From assembly GCF_042677945.1 (NCBI RefSeq), contig NZ_JBHUDN010000009.1: 64,000 nucleotides of DNA, one strand, 5' to 3'. Position 1 is the first letter of the stretch, and each line of letters begins with the position of its first letter. Positions 53,341-61,480 of the stretch are shown one piece after another. This DNA comes from Haloplanus litoreus (GTDB taxonomy: Archaea; Halobacteriota; Halobacteria; Halobacteriales; Haloferacaceae). The notes under the pieces were generated by a model. The model saw only the letters and a list, made by a program, of their open reading frames with translations. It had not been told where the DNA came from and did not search any database. The translations under genes were made by a program, and so were the position numbers.

Positions 53341-54419
53341 TCAACCCAGGAGCCAGCGGAGGAAGCCGGTTCGTTCGTTTCCTCCGTCCTCCGCTGTCGA
53401 CTCCGCCGTCGACCCCTCGTCCGCGTCCTCGTCGTCGCTACCGGCCGCCGATCCGCCGGTGGCCGTCGCCTCCGAGTCGGCGGCGTGGTCCGTTCCCCTG
53501 GCTGTCGTCGCCGTGTCCGACCCGTCGCGTGTCACCTGCGTGTCGCCTTCGTCCGTTTCCCCAGCCCCGTCGTCGCCCCCGCGGGCCACTACCTCGGCGT
53601 CGGCGACGACGACGCCACCGTCGTCCGCGTCGTCGGCCGGCGCGAGCGAGTCGTCGCCGCTCAACTCGGCCGCCAGTCGCCGATAGGCGTCGGTAGCGGG
53701 CGCGTCGGGCGCGGCAGTAATCAGGGGCTCGCCGGCCTCGGCCGCGGCCGACACCGCCGGATCGTCCGGAATCACTCCCCGGACCGTCACCCCGAGGCGA
53801 TTGGCGACGCTTCCGACGTCACCGCCCTGTGGCCCGTCGCCCGAGGGACGTCGTCCCTCGCGGCCCATCTCGGGTGTCGCCCGCGTCACCACTGCGCCCC
53901 ACACGGGCGTGCCGAACCGGTCGGCCACCTCGCGGGTCTTCGCCGTGTCGCCCAGCGCGCCCGGTTCCGCCGTCGACACCAGCAGTACCTCGTCGGCGAC
54001 CCGGAGCGGTTCGACGCTGTCGTGGCTCAGCCCCGCCGAGGTGTCGAGGAGAACGAACTCCGCGTCGAGTCCGTCGAGCAGCGCCGCCAACCGGGTCGGA
54101 TCGGCCGTCCCGAAGTCGTCGAGGTCGGCCGACGCCGGGAGCACCGAGAGCCCCGCCGGACCCTCGCGGACCGCCTCCGCGACCATCGCCGACCCCGCCA
54201 GCACGTCGTGGACGGTCGCCCCGGCGTCGGCGTCNNNNNNNNNNNNNNNNNNGCGTCGGCGTCGATGCCGAGGGCGCCCGCCAGGTTCCCCATCCCGAGG
54301 TCGACGTCCACGAGGACCGTCTCGTGGCCCGCTTCGGCGAGGACTGCTCCGAGGTTCGCCACCGTGGTGGTCTTGCCGACGCCGCCTTTCCCACTGGCGA
54401 CTGCGTACACCCGTCCCAT
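53341..54419 (-). CDS. MinD/ParA-family ATPase with acidic C-terminal tail (frame broken by gap)
   Basis: Walker A ASGKGGVGKTTTVANLGA near residue 8, VDVDLGMGNLAGALGI (switch I), LLDTSAGLSHDS (Walker B) and VTRATPEMG. About 360 residues if the gap is ignored. An 18-N run (54235-54252) falls where residues 55-60 would be. The frame before and after does not agree with 18 bases; it needs a length of 1 modulo 3. Flanks are GACGCC repeats on both sides, so a (DA)n stretch is expected. The C-terminus is a long Asp/Ala/Thr tail. Role in positioning unknown; divergent from aRF1. Confidence 0.85.
54235..54252. other. Assembly gap (18 N) in a GACGCC repeat
   Basis: The run is bordered by GCCGACGC-type repeat on the minus strand before and after. 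Its stated length shifts the MinD-like frame by one. Confidence 0.99.
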
Positions 54420-54534
54420 AGGTCGTCAGGAACCTCCGACGGCGAGTATATAACTCTGCTCCCGCTTCGGGGGGCGCCGAAGGCGGACACCCCAGTCAAA
54501 GGTTACTTAGCCGCGCGCGGGGCTAGAGCTACCA
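54420..54534. promoter_or_regulatory. Divergent promoters of the MinD-like and aRF1 genes
   Basis: A TATA-like GTTATATAC on the minus strand (plus 54443-54451) stands about 28 nt before the MinD start. On the plus strand GTTACTTAG near 54505 stands about 28 nt before prf1. Both suggest leaderless transcripts. Confidence 0.5.
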
Positions 54535-55779
54535 ATGAGTACCGACACGCAGGACGCCGACGACGACCGTCGGAAATACGAGTTCCGGAAGGTCATCGAG
54601 GACCTGAAGGAGTACGAGGGCTCCGGGACCCAACTCGTCACTATCTACATCCCGCCGGACAAACAGATCTCCTCCGTCGTCGCCCACGTCACGCAGGAGC
54701 ACTCGGAGGCAAGCAACATCAAGTCGAAGCAGACACGAACGAACGTCCAGGACGCGCTCACGAGCATCAAGGACCGCCTCCGCTACTACGACACCTACCC
54801 GCCCGAGAACGGCATCGTCATCTTCAGTGGCGCCGTCGACGCCGGCGGCGGCCAGACCGACATGGTGACGAAGGTCCTGGAGAGTCCGCCCGACCCCATC
54901 CAGTCCTTCCGCTATCACTGCGACTCGGACTTCCTCACCGAACCGCTGGAGGGGATGCTCTCCGATAAGGGCCTGTTCGGCCTGATCGTCCTCGACCGCC
55001 GCGAGGCGAACGTCGGCTGGCTGAAGGGCAAGCGCGTCGAACCCGTCAAGTCCGCCTCCTCGCTCGTCCCCGGCAAGCAGCGGAAAGGTGGCCAGTCCGC
55101 CCAGCGGTTCGCCCGCCTGCGACTGGAGGCCATCGACAACTTCTATCAGGAGGTCGCGGAGATGGCCAACGACCTGTTCGTCCCTCAGCGCCACGAACTC
55201 GACGGCATCCTCGTCGGCGGTCCCTCGCCGACCAAAGACGAGTTCCTCGATGGTGACTACCTCCACCACGAACTCCAGGACCACGTCGTCGGCAAGTTCG
55301 ACGTGTCCTACACCGACGAGTCCGGGCTGTACGACCTCGTCGACGCCGCCCAAGACGTCCTCGCCGACCAGGAGGTGATGAAGGACAAAAAGCAGATGGA
55401 GGAGTTCTTCGAGAACCTCCACACCGGTGACCTCGCCACCTACGGGTTCGAGCAGACCCGTCGCAACCTGGTGATGGGCTCCGTCGACCGTCTGCTCATC
55501 AGCGAGGACCTCCGCAAGGACGTGGTGGTGTACGACTGCGACGGGCAAGAGGAGTTCGAGGTGATCGACCGCCGGCACTCGACGCCCGACCACCAGTGCG
55601 AGGACGGAAGCGAGGCCGAGATACAGGACCGCGAAGACGTGATCGAACACCTGATGACTATCGCCGAACAGCGCGGCACCGAGACGAAGTTCATCAGTAC
55701 GGACTTCGAGAAGGGCGAACAGCTCTACGACGCCTTCGGCGGCGTCGCCGGCATCCTGCGCTACTCTACCGGTATCTGA
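54535..55779 (+). CDS. prf1: Peptide chain release factor aRF1
   Basis: 414 residues. Stop-codon decoding motif NIKS (about residues 62-65 in EASNIKSKQT) and the catalytic GGQ (KQRKGGQSAQRF). Terminates translation at all three stop codons together with ABCE1. Confidence 0.97.
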   Translation: MSTDTQDADDDRRKYEFRKVIEDLKEYEGSGTQLVTIYIPPDKQISSVVAHVTQEHSEASNIKSKQTRTNVQDALTSIKDRLRYYDTYPPENGIVIFSGAVDAGGGQTDMVTKVLESPPDPIQSFRYHCDSDFLTEPLEGMLSDKGLFGLIVLDRREANVGWLKGKRVEPVKSASSLVPGKQRKGGQSAQRFARLRLEAIDNFYQEVAEMANDLFVPQRHELDGILVGGPSPTKDEFLDGDYLHHELQDHVVGKFDVSYTDESGLYDLVDAAQDVLADQEVMKDKKQMEEFFENLHTGDLATYGFEQTRRNLVMGSVDRLLISEDLRKDVVVYDCDGQEEFEVIDRRHSTPDHQCEDGSEAEIQDREDVIEHLMTIAEQRGTETKFISTDFEKGEQLYDAFGGVAGILRYSTGI

Positions 55780-55780
55780 T

Positions 55781-55796
55781 CGCGCACTTTTTTGCG
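55781..55796 (+). terminator. Likely terminator after prf1
   Basis: A GC-rich CGCGCA followed by six T (55788-55793) directly after the stop, the T-run type of archaeal terminator. Confidence 0.4.
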
Positions 55797-55820
55797 GGAC
55801 TGGAGCACATCCCCGACTGC

Positions 55821-57047
55821 ATGTCCCTCCTCCGCCGCCTCCTCGCCCGTCGCGACGACCGTCCCTGGTTCGTCGCGGCCGCCCTCGTCGCCCTCGTTGC
55901 CCTCGCCACGTACCCCGCCGTCGACTGGTACCTCCGGTCGCTCGATATCGCTCCTCGATTCGGCTTCTGGGACTTCGGCGCCTACAACAACGCCGTCGAC
56001 CGCTGGGTCGCCGGCGAGTCGGTGTACGTGCGAAACGAGGACGGCGGCTACCACGGGAGCTACCTCTACCCCCCGGTCGCAATCCTTGGATTTGCCCCCT
56101 TCCTCCTCACCCTCGACTTCCGCCCCGCCGCCCTCCTGTGGACCGCCTGCACCGTTGCGCTTCTCTGGGTTGCGATACAGCGGCTCGTCACCGCCCTCAG
56201 CGTCCCCCTCCGCCCCTGGGAGCGGGTCGCCGTCCTCCCGCTCGTCGCCGGCTTCCATCCCGTACTCCTCTCGACGAAACTCGGTCAGACCGCGACGGCG
56301 CTCGGTGCCCTCCTCACGTTCGCGGCGTCGGCGTCGCTCCGCGGACGCCCGCTCCTCGGCGGCGTACTCACCGCCGTCGTCGGCGTCGTGAAACTCCCGT
56401 ACGCTCCCGCCGGCGCCCACCTCCTCGGCGACCGGACGCGGTTCGTCGGCGCCGTCACCGGCGGCGTCGCCCTCCTCCTCGTCTCCCTCCTCGTTTTCGG
56501 CGTCGACGCCCACCGAACCTTCCTCGACGTGCTCGCCTGGGGGATTCGCGAGGGGAGCGCGGCTCGGTCCCCGCGGCTGTGGATGCCGCCGTACTACCGC
56601 CCCCTGTACGACGTCCCCCACACGCTGGCGATTCGTGTCCTCGCTAGCCTCGCCATCGTCGTCGTCGTCCTCCGGGCGCCGGCCGACGCCGTCCGGGAAT
56701 CGACTGCGCTCGGCTTCGCCGCCGTTCCGTTGCTCGCTCCCCTGACTTACGCCTACTACTTCGTCGCCGCCCTCCCGGCGGTCGTTCTGCTTCTGGCCGT
56801 CGAACTCGACCACCCCGACGGATACCCCACGCTCCCCGTCGTCGGGCTCTTGCTCCTCCACGTCCACTCCTACGGTCTCCGGATGGCCGGACAGATGTTG
56901 CCCGAGTGGGTGCCGGCGCTCCTGATTCAGCCGGGACTGTGGGGAAACCTCCTTCTCGTCGGCCTCGCGGGGACTCGCGTCGCCGTTGCCGGGGGTCCCG
57001 TCACCGCACGGTCGCTCGCGTCGGCCGCGGGTCGGCGCGGGGACTAG
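55821..57047 (+). CDS. GT87-type polyprenol-dependent glycosyltransferase (membrane)
   Basis: 408 residues from the ATG at 55821; about nine helices. The loop after helix 1 has FGAYNNAVDRWVAGESVYVR and SYLYPPVAILGFAPFLL, the Asp-bearing loop and LYPP motif of GT87 (DUF2029) mannosyltransferase-like proteins. Outer-face sugar transfer in envelope glycan assembly is the likely role. Its end overlaps the next gene by 4 nt. Confidence 0.83.
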   Translation: MSLLRRLLARRDDRPWFVAAALVALVALATYPAVDWYLRSLDIAPRFGFWDFGAYNNAVDRWVAGESVYVRNEDGGYHGSYLYPPVAILGFAPFLLTLDFRPAALLWTACTVALLWVAIQRLVTALSVPLRPWERVAVLPLVAGFHPVLLSTKLGQTATALGALLTFAASASLRGRPLLGGVLTAVVGVVKLPYAPAGAHLLGDRTRFVGAVTGGVALLLVSLLVFGVDAHRTFLDVLAWGIREGSAARSPRLWMPPYYRPLYDVPHTLAIRVLASLAIVVVVLRAPADAVRESTALGFAAVPLLAPLTYAYYFVAALPAVVLLLAVELDHPDGYPTLPVVGLLLLHVHSYGLRMAGQMLPEWVPALLIQPGLWGNLLLVGLAGTRVAVAGGPVTARSLASAAGRRGD

Positions 57048-57478
57048 CGGAGCATCTCGGCTAACTGATGCCGCCGGCGCTCGACGTCGAAATAGGGGTC
57101 CAGTTTCTCGTCGCTCGCCAACCGGTCGAGTGTCAGCAACACGTCCGCACCCGCCCGTTCCGCGTACGAACAGCAGTCGTCGATGGCGTTCCGGCGGAGC
57201 GCGAGGGAGCCGAGTAGGCCGAGCGCCAGCGAGAGCGCGGCGCCCGCCTCGCCCGCCGGGAAAGCGTCGTGGACGAGTTGGAAGTCGGGGGCTGGAGCGG
57301 GGGTGGGGGTGGGGGTGGGGGTGGGGGTGGGGGTGGGATCGGGGCCACCGCCGACCGCGTGAGTCCGCAGACAGGTAGAACAGATGGCCACGTGCGCGCT
57401 CGATTCGGGGGCGTGGTCGCGGAGCGCCGACGGCACGGCGAACGCGACGGTGCGCGCGCCACAGACCGGACAGGGCAC
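57044..57478 (-). CDS. Zinc-ribbon protein with Pro-Thr repeat (DUF6276-like)
   Basis: 144 residues. CPVCG...CSTC zinc ribbon, a (PT)n stretch from hexanucleotide repeats, then a helical domain. Transcribed just after atpD. A haloarchaeal protein usually follows atpD here; family name is from memory and function unknown. Confidence 0.75.
   Translation of the reverse strand: MPCPVCGARTVAFAVPSALRDHAPESSAHVAICSTCLRTHAVGGGPDPTPTPTPTPTPTPAPAPDFQLVHDAFPAGEAGAALSLALGLLGSLALRRNAIDDCCSYAERAGADVLLTLDRLASDEKLDPYFDVERRRHQLAEMLR
57299..57334 (+). repeat. (GGGGGT)6 tandem repeat, G-quadruplex-prone
   Basis: Six perfect 6-bp units on the plus strand. They code for Pro-Thr on the minus strand, so unit gain or loss stays in frame. 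The G-rich strand has five-G runs suited to a quadruplex. Confidence 0.85.
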
Positions 57479-57554
57479 TATGCTACCCTCCGTGAGCGCA
57501 CCCGGCTCCCGCCGTCCCGGGTCGGCGAGGGTCCGTCGTGGCTCACGCCGACCA

Positions 57555-58244
57555 CTAGTCGTCGGCCGTGACGACTTCGCTCTCGGCCGCGGCTTCGGCC
57601 TCCGCCTCGGCTTTCTCCTCTTCTTCCTTTTTCGCCTTGATCTTCTTGAGGCGGAAGATCTCCTCGCGTTCCTGCTCTTCGAGCTTCTGCTCGATGTACT
57701 CCTTGTTCTCGTGGAGGTCGGGCAGGAGTTTGAACTCGAGGGCGTTGACGCGGCGTTTGGTCGTCTCGATTTCGGTCAGCATCTTCTTCATCGCCGTCTC
57801 CACCTCGGCCGCGAGGATGATCGATTCGAGGAGTTCCTCGTAGGCGTCGGCCGCCTCGTCGATGCGGGCCGAGGACCCGAGTAGGCCGTAGCCGCGCTGA
57901 TCGAGGCTCTTCCTGACGCGCGAGGATTCGATCTGCGGCACGACCACGCCCATGATGTTCTTCGACTGGGTCGTGATCTCCGGATGCTCCTTGAGCGCCG
58001 CGGCGGCACCGCGGACGGCGACGTCGCCCTCCATCGCCCGCGCCATGTTGATCTTTCGCTGTGCGGTCTTGTAGTTCGCGTCGAGGTCCGCTCGGATGTC
58101 CTGGGCCTGGTCCAGGATGTCCATGAACTCCATGATGAGACCGTCCCGTTTCTGTTCGAGCGTGTCGTGCCCCCGCTCGGAGAGTTCGATCCGATCCTCT
58201 ATCGCCATGAGGTTCTTGCGAGTGGGTTTGACGTCCTCGGCCAT
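57555..58244 (-). CDS. atpD: A-type ATP synthase subunit D
   Basis: 229 residues from the ATG at 58244. The family core DVKPTRKNLMAIEDRIELSERGHDTL and the C-terminal EYIEQKLEEQEREEIFRLKKIK coiled coil form the central stalk. It lies 5 kb from atpB, separated by the photo-pump genes, rather than directly after it. Confidence 0.95.
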   Translation of the reverse strand: MAEDVKPTRKNLMAIEDRIELSERGHDTLEQKRDGLIMEFMDILDQAQDIRADLDANYKTAQRKINMARAMEGDVAVRGAAAALKEHPEITTQSKNIMGVVVPQIESSRVRKSLDQRGYGLLGSSARIDEAADAYEELLESIILAAEVETAMKKMLTEIETTKRRVNALEFKLLPDLHENKEYIEQKLEEQEREEIFRLKKIKAKKEEEEKAEAEAEAAAESEVVTADD

Positions 58245-58435
58245 TGCCGGAGGGTTGTGGACCGAGCCGGTTAACCTTTTACTGTTTGCGGAGCTACCCC
58301 CGCAGGCGGCCACGACGACGGGCCGAGTAACCGACGCCGAGTGCGGAGTCCGTCGTGTCGATCACTCGATTAATCACAACCCGACGTAACGTCAAACAGC
58401 CAATATTTGATGTGCGTGGACGAACTACGTTGGGG

Positions 58436-58633
58436 ATGGACAATCGCGAATCGAAACCGAAAAGCCAGCTGTTGGACGCGCTCGATGCCACCGACGCGGT
58501 CGAAAAGAACTACCACATCCGACAGGCGCTTCAACTCCTGATGGTCCCCGAAACGGAGGCCGACCGGTCGTCGACAGAAGCGGTGGATCACCCCACCACC
58601 ACGGCCGAGGGCATCGCGGAACACACCGACTGA
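58436..58633 (+). CDS. Small protein with YHIRQALQL motif
   Basis: 65 residues from the ATG at 58436. Contains SQLLDALDA and YHIRQALQLLMVPE, the same two-part helix as the protein at 8779-8961. TATA-like CAATATTTG near 58401 gives a leaderless transcript. It is opposite in direction to the ATP synthase and bop genes. Function unknown. Confidence 0.75.
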   Translation: MDNRESKPKSQLLDALDATDAVEKNYHIRQALQLLMVPETEADRSSTEAVDHPTTTAEGIAEHTD

Positions 58634-58680
58634 AACGGGTCGGCGGTTGTCCCTCGGAACGCCGGCTTCGGTCCTCGCTC

Positions 58681-59745
58681 TCACCCGTTCGGGGACGACC
58701 ACCCGAGTCCCATCCCCTCCAGTCGGTCCATCCACGTGACGACGGCGACGTGTGGCAGGGTCAGGACGGCGATGAAGACGAGATACAGCGCCGCGAGCGC
58801 CGACGGCGAGGCGTTCACGCCACCGATGACGCCCACGCCGACGAGGATGGCCACCGACAGGGCGGTGAGCGGCACTGCGTCCCGTCCCGTCCGCAGGAGC
58901 GCTGCGACAGGGCCGCGAGTCGCGAGCACCGCCCGGGCGCCGTCGTCGACGCCGGCCAGCCGAACCACGTGCCGCAGCGAATGCCAGACACAGAAGTACA
59001 CGCCGATGGCGAGCAACGGCGGCACGACGAGGAAGTACGCCCACAGCAGCAGCGTCTCGGCGGCGTCCCGTCTCCAGGCGTGGCCGCCGCCACGTCGGTA
59101 GCCGACGAGGAGCGTCCCGACGGTCAGTGCCGCGAACCCGACGCCGAGACCCACCCGTACGTCGGGGGATACGAGCCACCCCGCGTCGAGGTCACGCCCG
59201 AACAGCGCCACCCACGCGTCGACAACCTGTCGGTACCGCTCCGGGAAACGGAGAAGCGGCACCAGCATCGGCAACCCGCCACGAACCACCAGCGTGCCCG
59301 CGCGAACGCCCGTGGCGTCGAGATGTGAACTCCCCAGCGCATCGAGGGCGTAGAGGTCGCCCTGTCCCCAGTGGAGCCAGGTCAGACCGACGAACAGCGC
59401 CGCGGAGGCGGCCGGGGCGACGGTCCACAGCATGGCGTAGGCCCCGCCGAGTAGGAGATATCCCAGCCCGACGACGGCCATCCCTCGCCCCGTCGGCCGT
59501 CGCCCCGCGGCCCGCGCCGGCGCGAGGTGGTCCACCGCGCCGTGTGGCAACCCGAACAGGAGCAAACTGGCCGCGAGCGGGAGGTACCGGAGCCACCGTG
59601 GAAGCGTCGCCGTGAGACCGGCGGCTCCCGTGACGACTACGCCGAGTGTCAGGGCCGAGACGGCGACCCAGGCGGGGCGACACCCGACCGCGAGCATGAG
59701 TGCCGCGAGCGTCGAGTCGTCACCCCCTCGGTCCGTCCCCGTCAT
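58681..59745 (-). CDS. blh: Beta-carotene 15,15'-dioxygenase (Brp/Blh)
   Basis: 354 residues with about nine helices. His ligands typical of Brp/Blh: LPHGAVDH, LHWGQGD, WHSLRHVVRL, and LPHVAVV. It cleaves beta-carotene to two retinals. Follows crtY by 4 nt, so cotranslated. Confidence 0.93.
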   Translation of the reverse strand: MTGTDRGGDDSTLAALMLAVGCRPAWVAVSALTLGVVVTGAAGLTATLPRWLRYLPLAASLLLFGLPHGAVDHLAPARAAGRRPTGRGMAVVGLGYLLLGGAYAMLWTVAPAASAALFVGLTWLHWGQGDLYALDALGSSHLDATGVRAGTLVVRGGLPMLVPLLRFPERYRQVVDAWVALFGRDLDAGWLVSPDVRVGLGVGFAALTVGTLLVGYRRGGGHAWRRDAAETLLLWAYFLVVPPLLAIGVYFCVWHSLRHVVRLAGVDDGARAVLATRGPVAALLRTGRDAVPLTALSVAILVGVGVIGGVNASPSALAALYLVFIAVLTLPHVAVVTWMDRLEGMGLGWSSPNG

Positions 59746-59749
59746 CGCC

Positions 59750-60559
59750 TCACGGCGACTCCGGGTCGATGGCTCCGGCGTCCGATTCCGGTCCCACGGT
59801 CGGATCGTCGGCCGCCCCGAATCGGGAGACTACCCACCGGTAGAGCACCAGTCCCTGGACGACGAAGAGGTTCGTCACGAGGAAGAACGTCGCCTCCTCG
59901 ACGGGGAGGCCGGCCACCGTGAGACCGGTGGTGTACCGCTCCGAGAGAATCCAGATGCCGTATTCGATGGCGACCCGGTCGGCCACACAGAGATACGTCG
60001 TCGGTACGAGGGTACCGAGCGTGACGAGGCGGCGACGCGCCCACAGTTGCGGTGCGCCGACGACCCACTGCAGGGCGAGCACCGGCGCCGCCCACGCGAG
60101 AATGGCGCCGAGGTAGAACGTCTCCGATCGTGCCAGCAACTGCCACCCGCCGGCGCCGAGGATGGCGGCGAGCGCCAGCGCGGCGAGTCGGGTGCGGATC
60201 GGTCCCCTCACCGGCGGCCACTCGCTCGGCAGCGACAGGTGCGAGAGCCACAGCGCCGTCAGCCACGGCTGGACCAGAATGAACAGGTACTCTTCGACCG
60301 GCGCGTAGCCGAGCGTCGCGAGCGTGCTCCCCTCGCCGTACGACCACACGCCCGCCGCGATGAGGTAGTTGTCCCACGGCGTCGTGTACACCAGGGCGAC
60401 GACGGTGATGATGGCGACGCCGGACCAGTAACCCCGGCCGGTGAACGGGTCGACGGCGGCGCTCATCCGCGTTCGGCTCACGAACGCCGTCGCGACCATG
60501 AGCATCATGGCCGGGAGCAGGAAGGCGAGGTGAAACTGCAGGTACGTTGGTCCAGTCAT
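59750..60559 (-). CDS. crtY: Lycopene beta-cyclase (archaeal fused type)
   Basis: 269 residues from the ATG at 60559; two repeats of helices with the PWDNYLIAAGVW and PVEEYLFILVQPW motifs of the CrtYcd/CarR-type family and a second pair EYGIWI and PVEEATFF. It turns lycopene into beta-carotene, feeding Blh. Confidence 0.93.
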   Translation of the reverse strand: MTGPTYLQFHLAFLLPAMMLMVATAFVSRTRMSAAVDPFTGRGYWSGVAIITVVALVYTTPWDNYLIAAGVWSYGEGSTLATLGYAPVEEYLFILVQPWLTALWLSHLSLPSEWPPVRGPIRTRLAALALAAILGAGGWQLLARSETFYLGAILAWAAPVLALQWVVGAPQLWARRRLVTLGTLVPTTYLCVADRVAIEYGIWILSERYTTGLTVAGLPVEEATFFLVTNLFVVQGLVLYRWVVSRFGAADDPTVGPESDAGAIDPESP

Positions 60560-60592
60560 CGGTGTGTCTTGCCGCAGTCGGTCGAAACGGGT

Positions 60593-60613
60593 GAACCGAC
60601 GGTTTGTCGGTTC
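60593..60613. promoter_or_regulatory. Hairpin between bop and crtY
   Basis: GAACCGAC, 5-nt loop, GTCGGTTC; 8 perfect base pairs, in the crtY leader side of the 115-bp spacer after bop. May be the bop terminator or a processing site that lets bop be made in excess. Confidence 0.45.
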
Positions 60614-60674
60614 TCCGTATAGCTTCTTGGGTCGCGCTATCACGAGCGGGAACGCCGGCCCGCGCCGACGTTCG

Positions 60675-61421
60675 TCAGTCGGCCGACTCCGCAGCCGCCG
60701 CACTCGACCCCGCGGCGTCGAGCACCTCGCGACTCGACAGGAGGATGATCCCGAAGCCGACCTTCGCGACCAGGTCGAGCACCATGAAGCCGGCCGTCTC
60801 GAGGTACAGCGAGATGACCTGCAGCCCCTCGGTGCCGACGATCCACCACACGGGGTAGATCAGCCAGACGACGACGATCAACGTTCGGAGCGTACTGAAC
60901 GTCGACGCCGCCGATCCCGTGAGCCGGCTGGCCTTCTCGTCGAGCGAGCCGTACAGCATGTACAGAAGGACGAGCAGGAAGCCCGTGGAGACGCCCCACC
61001 AGATCAGCCGGCGAGCCCCCTCGGTGAGAAAGCCCGGTCCGGCCGACAGGGTCGCCACGGCACCCGTCCCGATCATCAGCATGTCGAGACCGACGAGCGC
61101 GGACAACTGGTTGCGGTCCGCCCCGGCCAGTAAGCCGAGGTCGAGCAACAGGAGCGGGGTGGTGAAGAACCAGTCAGTGTACCGGGCCCAGTAGATGGGC
61201 AGTTCCTCACCACCGAGTTGGACCATCGTCAACCCGAAGCCGAGCGCCATCGCGAGATAGTTCACGAACGCGATGGCGGTGATGAAGATGGTGACGATGT
61301 AGAACTCCTGTCGCCGCCGGTCCGTTTCGCCCCAGCCCCTGGCGATGAAGTACAGCATCCCCAGGAACATACCGAGCGTGCCGATCCAGAGCCAGATTCC
61401 TTCGCTACCGGGTTGTGGCAT
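60675..61421 (-). CDS. bop: Bacteriorhodopsin (light-driven proton pump)
   Basis: 248 residues, seven helices. All pump residues present: R80, D83 (BR D85), D94 (D96), E198 and E208 (E194, E204), D216 (D212) and retinal Lys K220 (LDLVAKVGF). D94 as donor marks a proton pump, not a sensor or chloride pump. Promoter carries a Bat-type UAS 42 nt upstream. Retinal comes from crtY-blh downstream. Confidence 0.97.
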   Translation of the reverse strand: MPQPGSEGIWLWIGTLGMFLGMLYFIARGWGETDRRRQEFYIVTIFITAIAFVNYLAMALGFGLTMVQLGGEELPIYWARYTDWFFTTPLLLLDLGLLAGADRNQLSALVGLDMLMIGTGAVATLSAGPGFLTEGARRLIWWGVSTGFLLVLLYMLYGSLDEKASRLTGSAASTFSTLRTLIVVVWLIYPVWWIVGTEGLQVISLYLETAGFMVLDLVAKVGFGIILLSSREVLDAAGSSAAAAESAD

Positions 61422-61462
61422 GATACACGTGGAGTCGGGATGCTATCGTGGTAAGCGCGACC

Positions 61463-61477
61463 CACAACTAGTTTGGT
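61463..61477 (-). promoter_or_regulatory. Bop UAS (Bat-responsive site)
   Basis: ACCAAACTAGTTGTG on the minus strand fits the published Halobacterium bop UAS form ACCcnACTAGTTnGG except at two positions. It lies between the bat stop and the bop start, just upstream of a weak TATA (GCTTACCACG). It is the only ACTAGTT site I can see. Confidence 0.8.
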
Positions 61478-61480
61478 GTC

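Noticed and set aside
61421..61480. UAS copy also driving crtY or blh
   Set aside because: No further ACTAGTT site is found before these genes; they are probably transcribed from upstream or by a separate weak promoter.
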